Origin: Hirundichthys speculiger | Taxonomy: Eukaryota; Chordata; Actinopteri; Beloniformes; Exocoetidae | Direction: 5' to 3' | NCBI GenBank assembly: GCA_018398805.1 | Contig: JAGFBZ010000849.1 | Span: 2,562,501 to 2,626,500 of the forward strand | DNA: 64,000 nt | Shown here: one piece after another, positions 1-10,575 of the stretch | How the letters are laid out: each line of letters opens with the position of its first letter | Position numbering within the stretch: the stretch's first letter is position 1 | The notes under the pieces: model-generated | What the model was told of the DNA's origin: nothing | The model's input: the letters and a program-made list of their open reading frames with translations, nothing else | Databases searched by the model: none | Translations under genes and position numbers: made by a program

Positions 1-120
1 TCTGAGGCTCAACTTGACAGCAACACAGAAAAGAACATGAAGAAGTGTTGGTAGGATGCGAGAAAAAAAAAGTAAAGCCTTGTGAACAGGAGGAAAGGTG
101 TTTGAGTGGGTGTTGGGTGG

Positions 121-160
121 GTGGGTGTATGTATGTATACATACATACATACGTATGTAC

Positions 161-219
<59 letters not shown>
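121..219. repeat. (TATG/CATA)n and (TA)n microsatellite
   Basis: A short GTAT/ACAT tetranucleotide run grades into about 55 bp of pure (TA)n that directly abuts the left end of the hAT remnant at 221. The bases before it (1-120) are intron with no other signal. Confidence 0.9.
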
Positions 220-220
<1 letters not shown>

Positions 221-221
<1 letters not shown>

Positions 222-1113
222 AGGGATGCAACGGTACTTGGTAAAATACGGTACGGTTCGGTACGACCTCCACGGAACAATAGGCTCTTATGTCCCGCGG
301 TACCACGGTGCATATGTTATAATAATTTTGCTTTGGACTTGATTGTTAATTGTTATACGGGTGTGCGTGTGAGCCTTTAAGGCAGCAGGCCCGCCTCCGC
401 ATGTCAATGTCGAATCGCCTCCGCTCACTCAGTGACCAGCCTATCACACTTTGGCCGGTTGGCTGCAGCTCATAGTTGTGGTAAATGAAAGAAAACAAGC
501 AGTCATGGCCAGCGGTAGCAAAGTCGGGAGAAAGCTGTTCCAAAAAGCACCAGGTTTATTTAAATTGCCAGCGTGGGAGCATTTTGGTTTTGCTGTTGAA
601 TACACCGGCGAGGGAGTGAAAACAGTTAACAGAACGCAATCTTCCACCTCCCTAAACCCGCGATCTTACCTGCGTAAGATCCAGTTGTGCGTCTTGGCGC
701 AGAAAGAATCATTGGATGCGCATTTAAAGATCACGAACAATTAATGTTCCTGTCCCTCCTCGACCACCAACAGTTCAGACATATCAGAAATATATTCCCG
801 CATCCAACCTTTTCCAGCTTGACAAAGATCTCCTTGGTTTCCTCCACAGCAGACATCTAAATGAGAGCTGCCACAGCTGCACATTTATTCCATTTGGACG
901 CGCTCTTTTACGCGCCAACATGCGAGTTGCGCTTTCCGCAAACTCGGTATCTTGCGATCGCTTGTTTAGGGTAGCAGGTGGTCTGAAACTGTACCGAATC
1001 CATACTACACATGTGCGAGAAGGGCTATTATGTGGACTAGGCAGGGACAATGAACAACATGATAATGTAGATGAGTCTGGGATACAACTTTCCACCGAGT
1101 GTCCAGAGTGATA
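221..1113 (+). mobile_element. Degenerate, internally deleted hAT element with BED finger and C-terminal dimerisation remnants
   Basis: The left end reads TAGGGATGCAACGGTAC, a typical fish hAT terminus, followed by repeated GGTACGG-like subterminal motifs. Around 505-690 a plus-strand reading contains KAPGLFKLPAWEHFGFAVEY, recognisable as the start of a BED-type zinc finger (aromatic W-x2-F core); the Cys pair that should follow is lost. Around 890-990 another reading contains NSVSCDRLFRVAGGL, resembling the hAT dimerisation motif (TSxPxERxFSxAG). The catalytic middle is missing. The right terminus could not be located, so the end given is that of the last recognisable coding remnant. Confidence 0.6.
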
Positions 1114-1402
1114 CAACTGTCATTTTCAGCATTCCCTTCACATAAAAAGGTCATTGTGGCAAAACAAAATTTATATGAATGTCACTATCCTTTGGTTATG
1201 TCTACTCTACAGAATATTTTTTTGTTTTTCATATATAATCACTTCTCATTGAGTTTCCATTGTTTGAACAAGACTGGTTGACAATTCAATATACCATTTA
1301 AACTAACTGTACCATCATTACAGTGACGGTGTTGTTGGTTCATGAGATATTAAATGACATACTGCATCTGTGAAAAAAGAGAATGTGTTTTTAATTACTC
1401 AC

Positions 1403-1510
1403 CTGGAGCTGCTGTGCCTCGTGGTTTTCCAGTCCTTCCACAATTGGAAAAACCTCTCTTTGTTGTTCCTCTCTGCAGCAATTGTCATGGCAGCCAGAAT
1501 CTTATCCAGA
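1403..1510 (-). CDS. diaph2: diaph2 exon (FH3/DID region), with apparent 1-bp frameshift
   Basis: Fifth and most 3' of the formin exons in this window, read on the minus strand. The acceptor is a pyrimidine tract ending TTTTAG before TCTGGATAAG; the donor is CAG|GTGAGT. It continues the codon AT|T (Ile) from exon 4990-5126 and encodes LDKILAAMTIAAERNNKERF, a near match to the DIAPH2 FH3/DID helix segment (Ile-Leu-Asp-Lys...Ala-Glu-Arg-Asn-Asn). The conserved S-P-I-V-E-G-L-E-N that should follow is only readable one frame over: the run GGTTTTTCCAATT is one base short. The exon is 108 nt, whereas splice phase predicts 109 (1 + 36 codons). The indel lies in a five-T run, so a sequencing or assembly error is more likely than a null allele. 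Both splice sites are intact. Confidence 0.88.
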
Positions 1511-2773
1511 CTAAAAGAAAACAAGGGACAGGGGGCAAGCAAACTCAAAAATCAAGAAAAAATTTTTGTCATCTAACTGACAAGACATTTACTCATAATT
1601 ATCAGCTCATACATTATATTTCTTAATCTTCCCTTGTGTGTTGGTGTGATCATTTACCCAGCCAGTCTTTGGTCATGCTGACAAATATAGAGGCTCTCCA
1701 TCTCTTTGTGTGTGATCTATTGTTGCAGCCAATATCCCATTTTGACTTCATTTTTCTTTTATTAAGCAAAGCTTGACAAAAACACGGCCAGGCCGCAAAT
1801 GTGCTCAGTTGTCAATGACTGTGGAAAAGTGTATTTAGTTGAGTACGAAAAGGTACAAATGACCGTACCCAGACAAATGTTAAAATTCTCCTACAGTATA
1901 TAAGAATGTGAGTCAGTTCGACTCATGAGAGCTAAAAGCAGCTAAACCAGAAAGAATACTGTGCAATTTTATTGTCCAAATTGAGAATGAAAAAGCCAAT
2001 GTCACAAACAAAAACATGACTACAATAAAAAGAAATTGACATCTCCTCAGTAGTTACATAAACAGTGGTTTACAATACCTGTGTATGATAACTGAACTGT
2101 TTAACTCCACTGTACTTGTGATGCATAGTAGGTATCAGAGAGCCATTAGCCTGATCCACAAGTCCCCCTCATTGACCAAACAAATAAATTATGGTAAAGT
2201 CACACTTAAACAAATAATGAAATATCAATATACAAATGTGTACAGGGAAGATTATCATATGCAAATCTAACATGGTGATAAATGTAGGGACCATGATCTG
2301 CGACAGACATTACAAAGTCACAAACATGGGGTGCTGCATACTAAGTATATTTAAAAACAGTTTGGAAGACACTACAAAACAGGCAAGACAGATATACCTA
2401 ACCCATGTTCTCTTTTGATGCTGTCACCCAAAGTGGGTGCTGAGCATGTCAGAGTCACAACATTAGCTTGTGGAGAACTTTCTGAACAGAAAGGTGACAC
2501 CTCAGTTCCTGTGGCTGTCATTTCCACAGGATCAAAATATTTTGATCCAAAGCTAGAATCATAACATGACTCATGTCACATAAGTGAGAGACAGATATGG
2601 GAAGTAAGAGAAAAAGAGGATGTGGAAAATGTACCATCGAAACACCTAGTGCATCCAAACACCTTCTATGGTCTTAATATAGAAATAGCATGCTTTTTCT
2701 TGTGGAACGCAAACTGTGCTTGCATGCTGAAGTGCTGAACATGGTTCTAACATGGAACTGTCATTTGAAAAAC
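1511..2773. other. Intron, nothing specific
   Basis: AT-rich intron of the formin gene between the exon at 1403-1510 and the Tc1 remnant. I see no exon, RNA gene or clear repeat here. The short readings in this stretch lack any family similarity I recognise. Confidence 0.5.
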
Positions 2774-3910
2774 CTTTCTCTTATTGAACGTGGTCGGATT
2801 GCTGAGCTGCATAAACAAGGCCTCTCACAACGTGCCATCGCTGCTGAGGTTTGTACGCAGTAATTGACAGTCATTGTGAATTTCTTCGATCCTGATCCTG
2901 AGGGTTTTGTAACAAAAAAGTCAAGTACTAGACCCAAAAGAATTTCACTGGTGCTGAGCCAGAGGATCCGATTGGTTGTCCGTCAAGACATGGACGATCA
3001 TCGACCCAAATTAAGGCCATTAACGCCGTTACTGGTGCCGACTGCACAGAACAGACAACGGGCTTTAAGAACAGAAAACGTCTCCAAAGGCCTCGTCCCC
3101 TTCAATACCAGAAAATTGTCCGTTTGGACTTTTGGCCCGTTTGCAAGAAAGCACCAAGCATGGGACACTGAAAGTTGGAAGAAAGTTTTATTCTCTAATG
3201 AGAAAAGATTTAACTTTGACGGTCCTGATGGCAACTGGCATGACAAGTAGATCCCACTTGAGATGTTTTCTATGCGCCACAGTGGAGGGTGTGCCATCAT
3301 GATCCGGGGTGCTTTTTCCTTCAACGGAACAATGGAGTTTCAGGTTGTGCAAAGGCGTCAAACGACATCTGGCTATGTGGAGATGTTGCAGGAGGCATCC
3401 TTCATGACTGAGGGCCCTCGTCTGTGTGGTAAAGACTGGACTTTTCAACAAGACAATGGTGCATTTCACAATCCTTGTCTGACAAAGGACTTCTTCCAGA
3501 GGAATAACATCACTCTTTTGGACCATCCTGCATGTTCCCCTGATCTAAATCCAGTTAAGAACATTTGGAGATGGATGGCAAGGGAAGTGTACAAAAATGG
3601 ACATCAGTTCCAGACAGTGGATGCCCTCCATAAGGCCACCTTCACCACTTGGAGCAACATTCCCACCAGCCACCTGGAAACCCTTGCGTCAAGCATGCAG
3701 AAACTAATTTTTGAAATGATCAACAAGAACTTTTTTGAAACTTTTATTTCTATTTTAGGAGGTTTTCTGGGGTTTTTTGAGCTATGGTCTTTAACTTTTT
3801 AACTGCTGATGAACAGACTATTTTAGTTTAACTGTTGTTTGCAATAGATTGCTTACTCAAATATATATATATTTTCCTTCAATCTTTCAACTGGTCTTAA
3901 AATTTTGATT
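2774..3910 (+). mobile_element. Dead Tc1-like transposon
   Basis: A fish Tc1/mariner element. The N-terminal helix-turn-helix starts LSLIERGRIAELHKQGLSQR at 2774 and is interrupted by stops and frameshifts. The catalytic half is readable from about 3130 ([20 protein letters not shown]) through 3760. The right inverted repeat, with CTGGTCTTAAAATTTTGAT, lies at 3890-3909. The left inverted repeat was not found, so the 5' end may be truncated. Confidence 0.85.
2864..3802 (+). pseudogene. Tc1-like transposase pseudogene (DDE triad broken)
   Basis: Two readings joined by a stop at 3248-3250 give most of a Tc1 transposase: a specificity-domain remnant, then the DDE catalytic domain with QQDN and HPACSPDLNP motifs. 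Of the three catalytic acidic residues, the first is Asn (FSNEK at 3197-3199, normally FSDEK), the second is intact (QQDN, Asp at 3452-3454), and the third is Lys (NPVKNIW at 3557-3559, normally NPIEN). Internal stops and frameshifts, together with two lost catalytic residues, make it inactive. Confidence 0.85.
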
Positions 3911-3937
3911 GTGTGTGTGTGTGTGTGTGTGTGTGTA
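3911..3937. repeat. (GT)n microsatellite
   Basis: About 13 GT units directly after the right inverted repeat of the Tc1 copy; AT-rich intron follows. Confidence 0.9.
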
Positions 3938-4260
3938 ATTTACATAATAAATATATAAATAAATGTGTATAAATGTATACTTAATTGATGCACAGGCTTA
4001 TATATTTGAATGATAGTCAGAGCATCCTCTTTCTGTCATAAGCACCTGTTCAATGTTCATTGAAGCATACTGGCAAAATGCAGCCATTGTCTGGCTCAAG
4101 GTTGCTTCAACATGTAGAGGAGCACCAACTATTCTGTTCAAGGACAATCACTCTACAAGTTTCGCCAAGGAAATATCAATTTTCAAATTGATGCCTTTTT
4201 CTTAAGGAACTAGGGTATTTCTGTCTGTGTTCTGTTTCTGTCGGTATTTATCATTCAAAC

Positions 4261-4658
4261 CTCTACACCAGTCATTCCCAAACTTCAGAATATCAAGGCC
4301 CAATTTGAAATGTGAAAAATCTCTGCGGCCCACCGAAACCTTTAATCACAACTGTGATCAACATACAGGACAAGGAACCATGATCCGATATTAATGTAAG
4401 GGGTCAACAAATAAGGTGACACTTGTCATATTAAGTTAAGATGACAGTAGAATAACACTTAACTGGTTTGTTTTATTACTTCTTAATGTTTTTCAATCAT
4501 GTCATTAATATTTTACAGTAATTAAAACCATATCTTAAAAAGATCGAGGATTTAAAACATATTTGTTTAATTTTAATGACCTCTCACGGCCCACCTGCAG
4601 TACCGCGACGGCCAACCAGAGGGCCACGGCCCACACTTTGGGAATCACTGCTCTACAC
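4261..4658. mobile_element. hAT MITE, 382 bp, with perfect 8-bp TSD
   Basis: The element occupies 4269-4650. Its ends read CAGTCATTCCCAAACTT at the left and AAGTGTGGGCC / CAGTGATTCCCAAAGTG (right end read in reverse). The 8-bp sequence CTCTACAC occurs immediately on both sides (4261-4268 and 4651-4658), as expected for hAT transposition. Internal AT-rich sequence has no coding potential. The terminal sequence resembles hAT-Charlie-type ends. Confidence 0.9.
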
Positions 4659-4989
4659 GTTTCTAGATGAAAGCAATTTCAATATCAGTGGTGCGGACTC
4701 ATGTCTGTAGATTATGCATATGAACTGGTTTTTGCCTGTTTTTTTCCCCAAGTATTTTTTTGCCTTTCCTTGTCACACTTTTGAGATCGCTAATTTAATC
4801 CTTTTTATTTACAGATTGCAGGCTTGCAAATAAACCAAATCCCCCTGAGTTAAGCACTGACCCTTCAGCTGTGGAAATGTCATTATCTTACATCAGAATG
4901 GAAACAAGTGTCTGTTAGGCTATCTGGTCATGTCCCTGTAATGTGTGAAAGTGGATGTGACAAAATATCTGATAAACTGTTGAACTTAC

Positions 4990-5126
4990 ATGTTTTCCTC
5001 TCCAATAATACAAACAGCTGAGAGAATTTTGACAATCTCAGTCATCATGTTCGTCTGTTTGGGGTCGATTGCTTGTGCCAAAAGCAACAAGCTCCGCTCA
5101 TCTCCCAAGATCCTTTGCAGCCCATA
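4990..5126 (-). CDS. diaph2: diaph2 exon (FH3/DID armadillo region)
   Basis: A 137-nt internal exon of a diaphanous-related formin. These proteins are Rho-GTPase effectors that nucleate and elongate actin filaments; the GBD/FH3 (DID) part binds Rho and holds the C-terminal DAD in autoinhibition. The acceptor is TTGCACACAG before TATGGGCTGC; the donor is AT|GTAAGT. It starts in phase 0 after ...FMNNK and ends with two bases of an Ile codon. The peptide starts YGLQRILGDERSLLLLAQAI, continues with DPKQ-NMMTE-VKILSA, and ends GEEN; this matches DIAPH2 better than DIAPH1 or DIAPH3 as I recall them. Phase fits both neighbours exactly. Very high confidence for a DIAPH-family exon, slightly lower for the paralogue. 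Confidence 0.95.
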
Positions 5127-5718
5127 CTGTGTGCAACACAGAAAAGATAAGGTTGGATTAAAAAAAAAAAAGTCAACTGAGTATAAATTAATTAGAGCAT
5201 ATAAATTCATAAAGAACTTTTACTTCAAGTTAAAAAAAAAAAAAAATGCACTAAAAGCTCTAATGTACATAAGTTATAGTTAGCCATAATATTCTTTTAA
5301 GAAGGGACACTGAGGCCGAGGGAAAAATGCAGAGGATGATGGATTAATTCAATTCAGGACAGGACTTTAGAGACTTATTCTTATAGTCTCTTGTACCTTT
5401 TAGTCTCCACACAACTGACTGTGCTGAAATGACCACATGTGGAGATTAACTATACAAGAAGAAATATCAATAGGTCATCTATCCTTGAAATGTGTGCTTC
5501 TTTTGAGAAATGAGCTAGACCTTTCCAAAAAGGATAATTAAAAGATCTGAGACTGTGGGCTTGAAATAGTAAAAATAGCTTAACTTTTCTGTTTCATTAT
5601 CCAAGGCTTGACAATGACCACATTTAAACTCAGTTTAGAATTCTGACCAACTGAACCAATGTTACACATTTTTATAAAATGTTTAATGTAAGCACATAAA
5701 GAGTCACCTCTGTCCTTG

Positions 5719-5745
5719 TTTTTTTTTTTTTTTTTTTTTTTTTTT
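5719..5745. repeat. Poly-T tract in short formin intron
   Basis: A 27-base T run (poly-A on the transcribed strand) in the 710-bp intron between exons 5837-5906 and 4990-5126. Smaller A runs lie at 5161-5172 and 5232-5245. Confidence 0.85.
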
Positions 5746-5836
5746 GTGCATTCACACAATATCCCTACATGGATGTGTGCTGGAATAAAATAAAGTATCA
5801 GGGATTGATTCATTGGATTTGTTTTTTCATACAAAC

Positions 5837-5906
5837 CTTATTGTTCATGAAAGCTTTCAAGCACTGGATAAGTTTATGCTGGTTCCGTTTATCAATATTC
5901 TCTTGC
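5837..5906 (-). CDS. diaph2: diaph2 exon (short, GBD/FH3)
   Basis: A 70-nt exon with acceptor TTCTTCTCAG and donor AAG|GTTTGT. One base (G) completes a CA|G Gln codon from exon 6012-6086; then 23 codons read QENIDKRNQHKLIQCLKAFM followed by NNK, ending in phase 0. This is the segment immediately before Y/F-GLQRILG in DIAPH2. It is separated from the upstream exon by an intron of only 105 bp and from the downstream exon by 710 bp, a tight three-exon cluster in an otherwise huge-intron gene. It is too short to be found by ORF length and was recognised from phase and family sequence. Confidence 0.94.
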
Positions 5907-6011
5907 CTGAGAAGAAAAAAAAAGGTGAAGGGTTGAAATAATATGATTACATAAGAACAATCTGGTATTGTTAAATAAAACAGAAATGGGATGCTGCATG
6001 AATAAACTCAC

Positions 6012-6086
6012 TGTTTCTTGTCCAGTAGCTTCTCCAGTGCATCCAGAAGAAGGCCAAGTCCCTCATGACCAAAGTTATTAACCCAA
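6012..6086 (-). CDS. diaph2: diaph2 exon (GBD/FH3)
   Basis: A 75-nt exon on the minus strand with acceptor TTTTTTCTTAG and donor ACA|GTGAGT. The first base completes AG|T (Ser) from the exon at 29369-29508. The next 24 codons read WVNNFGHEGLGLLLDALEKL followed by LDKK, and the last two bases (CA) start a Gln codon finished by exon 5837-5906. The peptide matches the conserved DIAPH2 block that begins WVNNFGHEGLGLLLD. The intron upstream of it in transcript order (6087-29368) is 23.3 kb and full of transposons. Confidence 0.95.
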
Positions 6087-8409
6087 CTAAGAAAAAACAC
6101 ATATCACACAGAAACAAAAACATGAGATCAACCAATATTCAGTAATACTTTCCAGTTGGTTCATTGTAAGATGTTAATTCAGAAGCAGAGGCAAGCAGAC
6201 AACACTGCATCAGCCCCTCAAGGATAATTCAGATTAATATCTAAAGTTTAACACTGATTCTTAATTCCTAACAAAGAACACTGTATCTTAAACGCCACCT
6301 TGTCCCAACCTTGATGTTGAACACACTCTCATTCAGTTTGACTTTAGACTGTACCCATTTACAAGTAAATGAACACAAATCCATCTTAGACAGTGTTCCC
6401 ATCGCTAAGCAGTTTACATCAAGGCCCCTCTGTGAGCTACTATGTTACTGTGCCAAAAGATTAAGCAATGCAAGTAAGATAACACTGTAATCGATAATGG
6501 ATCGCAGGAGATAATTGGCTATAAACCACTGCGTATCAGGAGATGGCAAATGATCCAGTGCAGCTCAGCCTGTCTGCAAATGCCAGTAGGAGAGAGAGAG
6601 AGCAAGACACGAGGAAGATGGGAGGGACAAAGTGGTCACACTCACATTATGCCATTAGCATTATTTGTTTTCAGGCCCCTAACTGTCAATGATACAAAAT
6701 GCATGAAGCAATTTTCCAACATTAACGAGACATAAGTCAATGATTTATCCTGCCTTTTTTGACAATGATTTGAAATAATAATGGTTTGAGTATTAAAGCC
6801 ATTTGTATTCACTCAGTGGGTCGGAAGAGACCTTCAATTAGAGATGAGATGCAAGTGCCTAAGGCAGCAAGTGAAGTTGAGCTGAGGTATTTCTTTAATC
6901 TGTGACTAAATTAGAGCTCACCAAATGCTCTCAAGTCACCATTACTCAAATTTCCTCCGTAGACAAGCAGAGTCAATTTATAAGTCAGTTAAGTACATCG
7001 TTGTGTGTAATTATGATCTGTTTGCTTAATAAAAACAAAACACTGTAATATTTACAAATGTCTTTAGGAGGAGAGCTTTACCAGTAGTCTTCCAATTTTA
7101 TTGCGTATTTTATGCATTCATTTGCACATTCCAAAAGCCTTGAAAGAGAAGAAAGAACTGTGTGTCTCAGTTTACTCAAGAAACAGCAATGTATTTGGAT
7201 ATCTTTGTGATACAGAAGTGGAACAACAAGGAGAGAAATTAGTTGACGTGGTTGGGGGAGCACAATTTAGTCCACAGGTGTTGTCTAGGCCCCTTATTAA
7301 AGTTGGTACTTTCAGAGAGCATAAAACAGGGCAGATATTTGTTAAAATAAATTATATTCATTGCACAGTATGACTGTACTAAAGGATTCAGGGATATAGT
7401 GTGACATCTGCAAGGTGTGTGGGAACATTTCAGAGAACAAGTGAAAATCTCACATAATTAGTATATTATGTTTTGCATTATATTAAAACTAGTTATCACA
7501 GTAAACCAGTTGGATAAAAGGTGTATGTTGACAATGCTACTTTCTTTAGCGTAATTCTCTATAAAAATTAACTTCTGAAAAATAGATGAAATTAAAGTCC
7601 ATACCCAATGGGGAGAATCAACAAAGGTTTAGATTCTCTGTATCATAGTTGGACTGAAACATAATAGATGCCTTTCAAACAGCCGAAGCCTCAAATTTAG
7701 TGTTGAGGTGGTCTATCTGAATGTTCTCAAAATCTTAAAGTGGGCATGGCTCATGATCTAGTAGATCCCTTAGTATGATACAGGCTCATCTTTTAATGTG
7801 TGTTGAGTTTGAATCAAAGTACAGTGTTTAGTGTATTGTGACAATATGGTGTGGCAACATAAATAATGACGTAATCACTGTGTGAAATACTGTTGACACA
7901 GAACAGCTCCACAATCCATCAGGAATTCTCAGAAACATTGAAAATGTGGAAAGGACAAAGAACAAAATTTCAACAGATCAGTGAAAATGTTCTGTATGCA
8001 GTCCTGAGCAATACATTTGTAGAAACACCAAGAAAAAGGCATCTATGGTAGCAAATCATTGTCACTAAAGTAGCAGTGGAAAAGAGAGCTCAATGTATTT
8101 TGATGTGAGCAGTTTCAGATGTGGTAACATCCAATCAACAAGTCCTGCAGCTCTTGATAGAAGTTTGAATATGAAATTGTTACTGCAAGAAACAGGTGAC
8201 ACTGTTGTAGAGAGAAAAAAGGCTTCATGGCAAACCTGGATGGTTTTTGTAGCTCTTGGCTTTATAACTGTGAGGCCATTCAGAAGTATCCCATTTAGTA
8301 CAAATGATTGTGAATGATGCCCAGTGTCATTTCAAAAGTAAAGGTTTGTCTGGATAGTCACATTATTTTTTACCTGCTGTGTTGCAAAATGGCAAATAAA
8401 GCAATGATA
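6087..8409. other. Intron, mostly single-copy-looking
   Basis: The first 2.3 kb of the 23.3-kb formin intron. AT-rich, with no recognisable repeat family, RNA gene or exon. An AG-rich patch is at 6590-6640. Confidence 0.5.
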
Positions 8410-9680
8410 TACAGGGGTTGGACAATGAAACTTAAACACCTGTCACTTTAGTGTGGGAGGTTTTATGGCTAAATTGGACCAGCCTGGTGTCCAATCTTCA
8501 TTAATTGCACAAAGCACCAGTAAGAGCTGAGTGTGAAGGTTCAAATATCAGGATAAGAGCACAGTTTTACTCAAAATATTGCAATCCACGCAACATCATG
8601 GGTGACATATCAGAGTTCAAAAGAAGACAAATTGTTGGTGCTCGTCTTGCTGGCACATCTGTGATGAAGACAGCAAGTATTTGCGATGTATGAAGAGCCA
8701 CGGTATCCAGGGTAATGTCAGCATACCACCAAGAAGGACGAACCACATCCAACAGGATTAACTGTGGACCCAAGAGGAAGCTGTCTGAAAGGGATGTTCA
8801 GGTGCTAACCCGGATTGTATCAAAAAACATAAACTACAGCTGCCCAAATTATGGCAGAATAAATGTGCACCTCAGCTCTTCTGTTTCCACCAGAACTGTC
8901 CGTCGGGAGCCCCACAGGGTCAATTTACATGGCCGGGCTGCTATAGCCAAACCTTTGGTCACTCGTTCAAATGTCAAACGAACGTCAATTTTAATGGTGC
9001 AAGGAGTGAAAATCTTGGGTTGTGGACAATGTGAAAAATGTATTGTTCTCTGATGAGTCCACCTTTACTGTTTTCCCCACATCCGGGAGAGTTACGGTGT
9101 GGAGAAGCCCCAAAGAAGTGTACCACTCAGACTGTTGCATACCCAGAGTGCAGCATGGGGGTGGATCAGTGATGGTTTGGGTTGCCATATCATGGCATTC
9201 CCTTGGCCTCATACTTGTACTAAAAGGGCGCGTCACTGCCAGTGACTACTGAACCATTCTGGAGGACCATGTGCATCCAGTGGTTCAAACATTGTATCCT
9301 GAAGGCGGTGCCGTGTATCAGGATGACAATGCACCAAAGCACAGAGCAAGACTGGTGAAAGATTGGTTTGATGAACATGGAAGTGAAGTTTAACATCTCC
9401 CTTGGCCTGCAGTCAGAAGATCTAAATATTACTGAGCCACTTTTGGGTGTTTTGGAGGAGCAAGTCAGGACACGTTTTCCTCCACCAGCATCACATAAGT
9501 GACCTGGCCACTGTCCTGCAAGAAGAATGGCTTAAAATCCCTCTGACTACTGTGCAGGACTTGTATATGTCATTCTTAAGACGAATTGACACTGCATTGG
9601 CTGCAAAAAGAGGCCCTATACCATACTAATAAATTATGCTCTAAAACCAGGTGTTTCAGTTTCATTGTCCAACCCCTGTA
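8410..9680 (+). mobile_element. Tc1-like transposon with both inverted repeats and TA duplication
   Basis: The element is 8412-9678 (1267 bp), flanked by TA on both sides. The ends are CAGGGGTTGGACAATGAAAC and its reverse complement, followed inward by the matching AAACACCTG / CAGGTGTTTC. Structure and size are those of a full-length Tc1 element. The transposase on the plus strand is decayed (separate entry). Confidence 0.95.
8597..9629 (+). pseudogene. Tc1-like transposase pseudogene
   Basis: Plus-strand fragments in several frames together span a Tc1 transposase. It begins MGDISEFKRRQIVGARLAGT (helix-turn-helix, from about 8599). The catalytic part includes NVLFSDESTFTVFPTSGRVT with the first Asp, YQDDNAPKH with the second Asp near 9320, and a frame-shifted LNITEP with the third acidic residue near 9430. 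It ends AAKRGPIPY before the right inverted repeat. The triad residues are still present, but at least four stops or frameshifts break the frame, so it is inactive. Confidence 0.85.
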
Positions 9681-10575
9681 CATGCACTAAAAAGAGCGAA
9701 AAACTGAATTCTTGCTGGACGTTACAGTTCAAGATTTTTAATGTACTCAATGTTTTGAGTCCTTCTTCATCCTTGAAAGATGTCCTGCATGTCTTTTGGT
9801 CTTCTGCAGTTTGCTCCAAAAGTTACCACAAAGTAGACAGAGATGGGACATTCAGTGTTCAGTGTCCTGACACTATGCGTTACTCCCTCCTAGCTCATTA
9901 GAGAAACTGCCACATTGGACCACCTACAACAAGTGAGGAATAGAAATAATAGTATTCTTCCCTCATAAAAACTCTCTCTATTCAAGCGCACAAGTGAAAG
10001 CGTTGCAGAGGTTATATTTTTGTGCTATTTTTGAACATATTTTCTTGAAAGATGGCTCTGTCAGAAGATAAAACAACAACATATTTATGACATTTTTGAG
10101 AATAGTTCACATTTGGTTAAACAGAAGATAGTCCTAACTAAAAGAAAATGAGGACAAATCTAATTTTTTCCTAACGTGGGCATATATTCAAAGATTTCAT
10201 TAACTTTGGGAGAACTTGTTCATATAATATTTATGCCTTGAATCCTCTAGTTAAGTGGCACCAAATTGCATTACTTTCTGCAATCATGTATTTTCCGCAG
10301 GCAAAATGAAAAATTAATGGTCAGTCAAAGGAGAGCAATTTCTTTTTTTAATTTAATTAGGGTTTTTTCTGCTACTTTGCTTAATTATGGCATCGTTTTG
10401 TTAACTGCTATAAACTGTATTATTGAAATTGTCACCCTTTATCTTCAAAAGAAGTGAGATATGACCAAGATGTTCACGTGGATGTTTACTAAACAATATT
10501 CATTCAAAAGTACATCACATTGCAGACTTTTCTCAACACCATTGTTGACTATAAGACAGTACTAAAAGGCAAACC
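9681..10575. other. Intron, nothing specific
   Basis: AT-rich formin intron between the Tc1 element and the next hAT element. No coding or repeat signal recognised. Confidence 0.5.

Noticed and set aside
45..380. Tyr-Ile-repeat open readings across (TA)n at 163-219 and again at 39435-39836
   Set aside because: Pure translation of (TA)n and (CA)n microsatellites; no gene.
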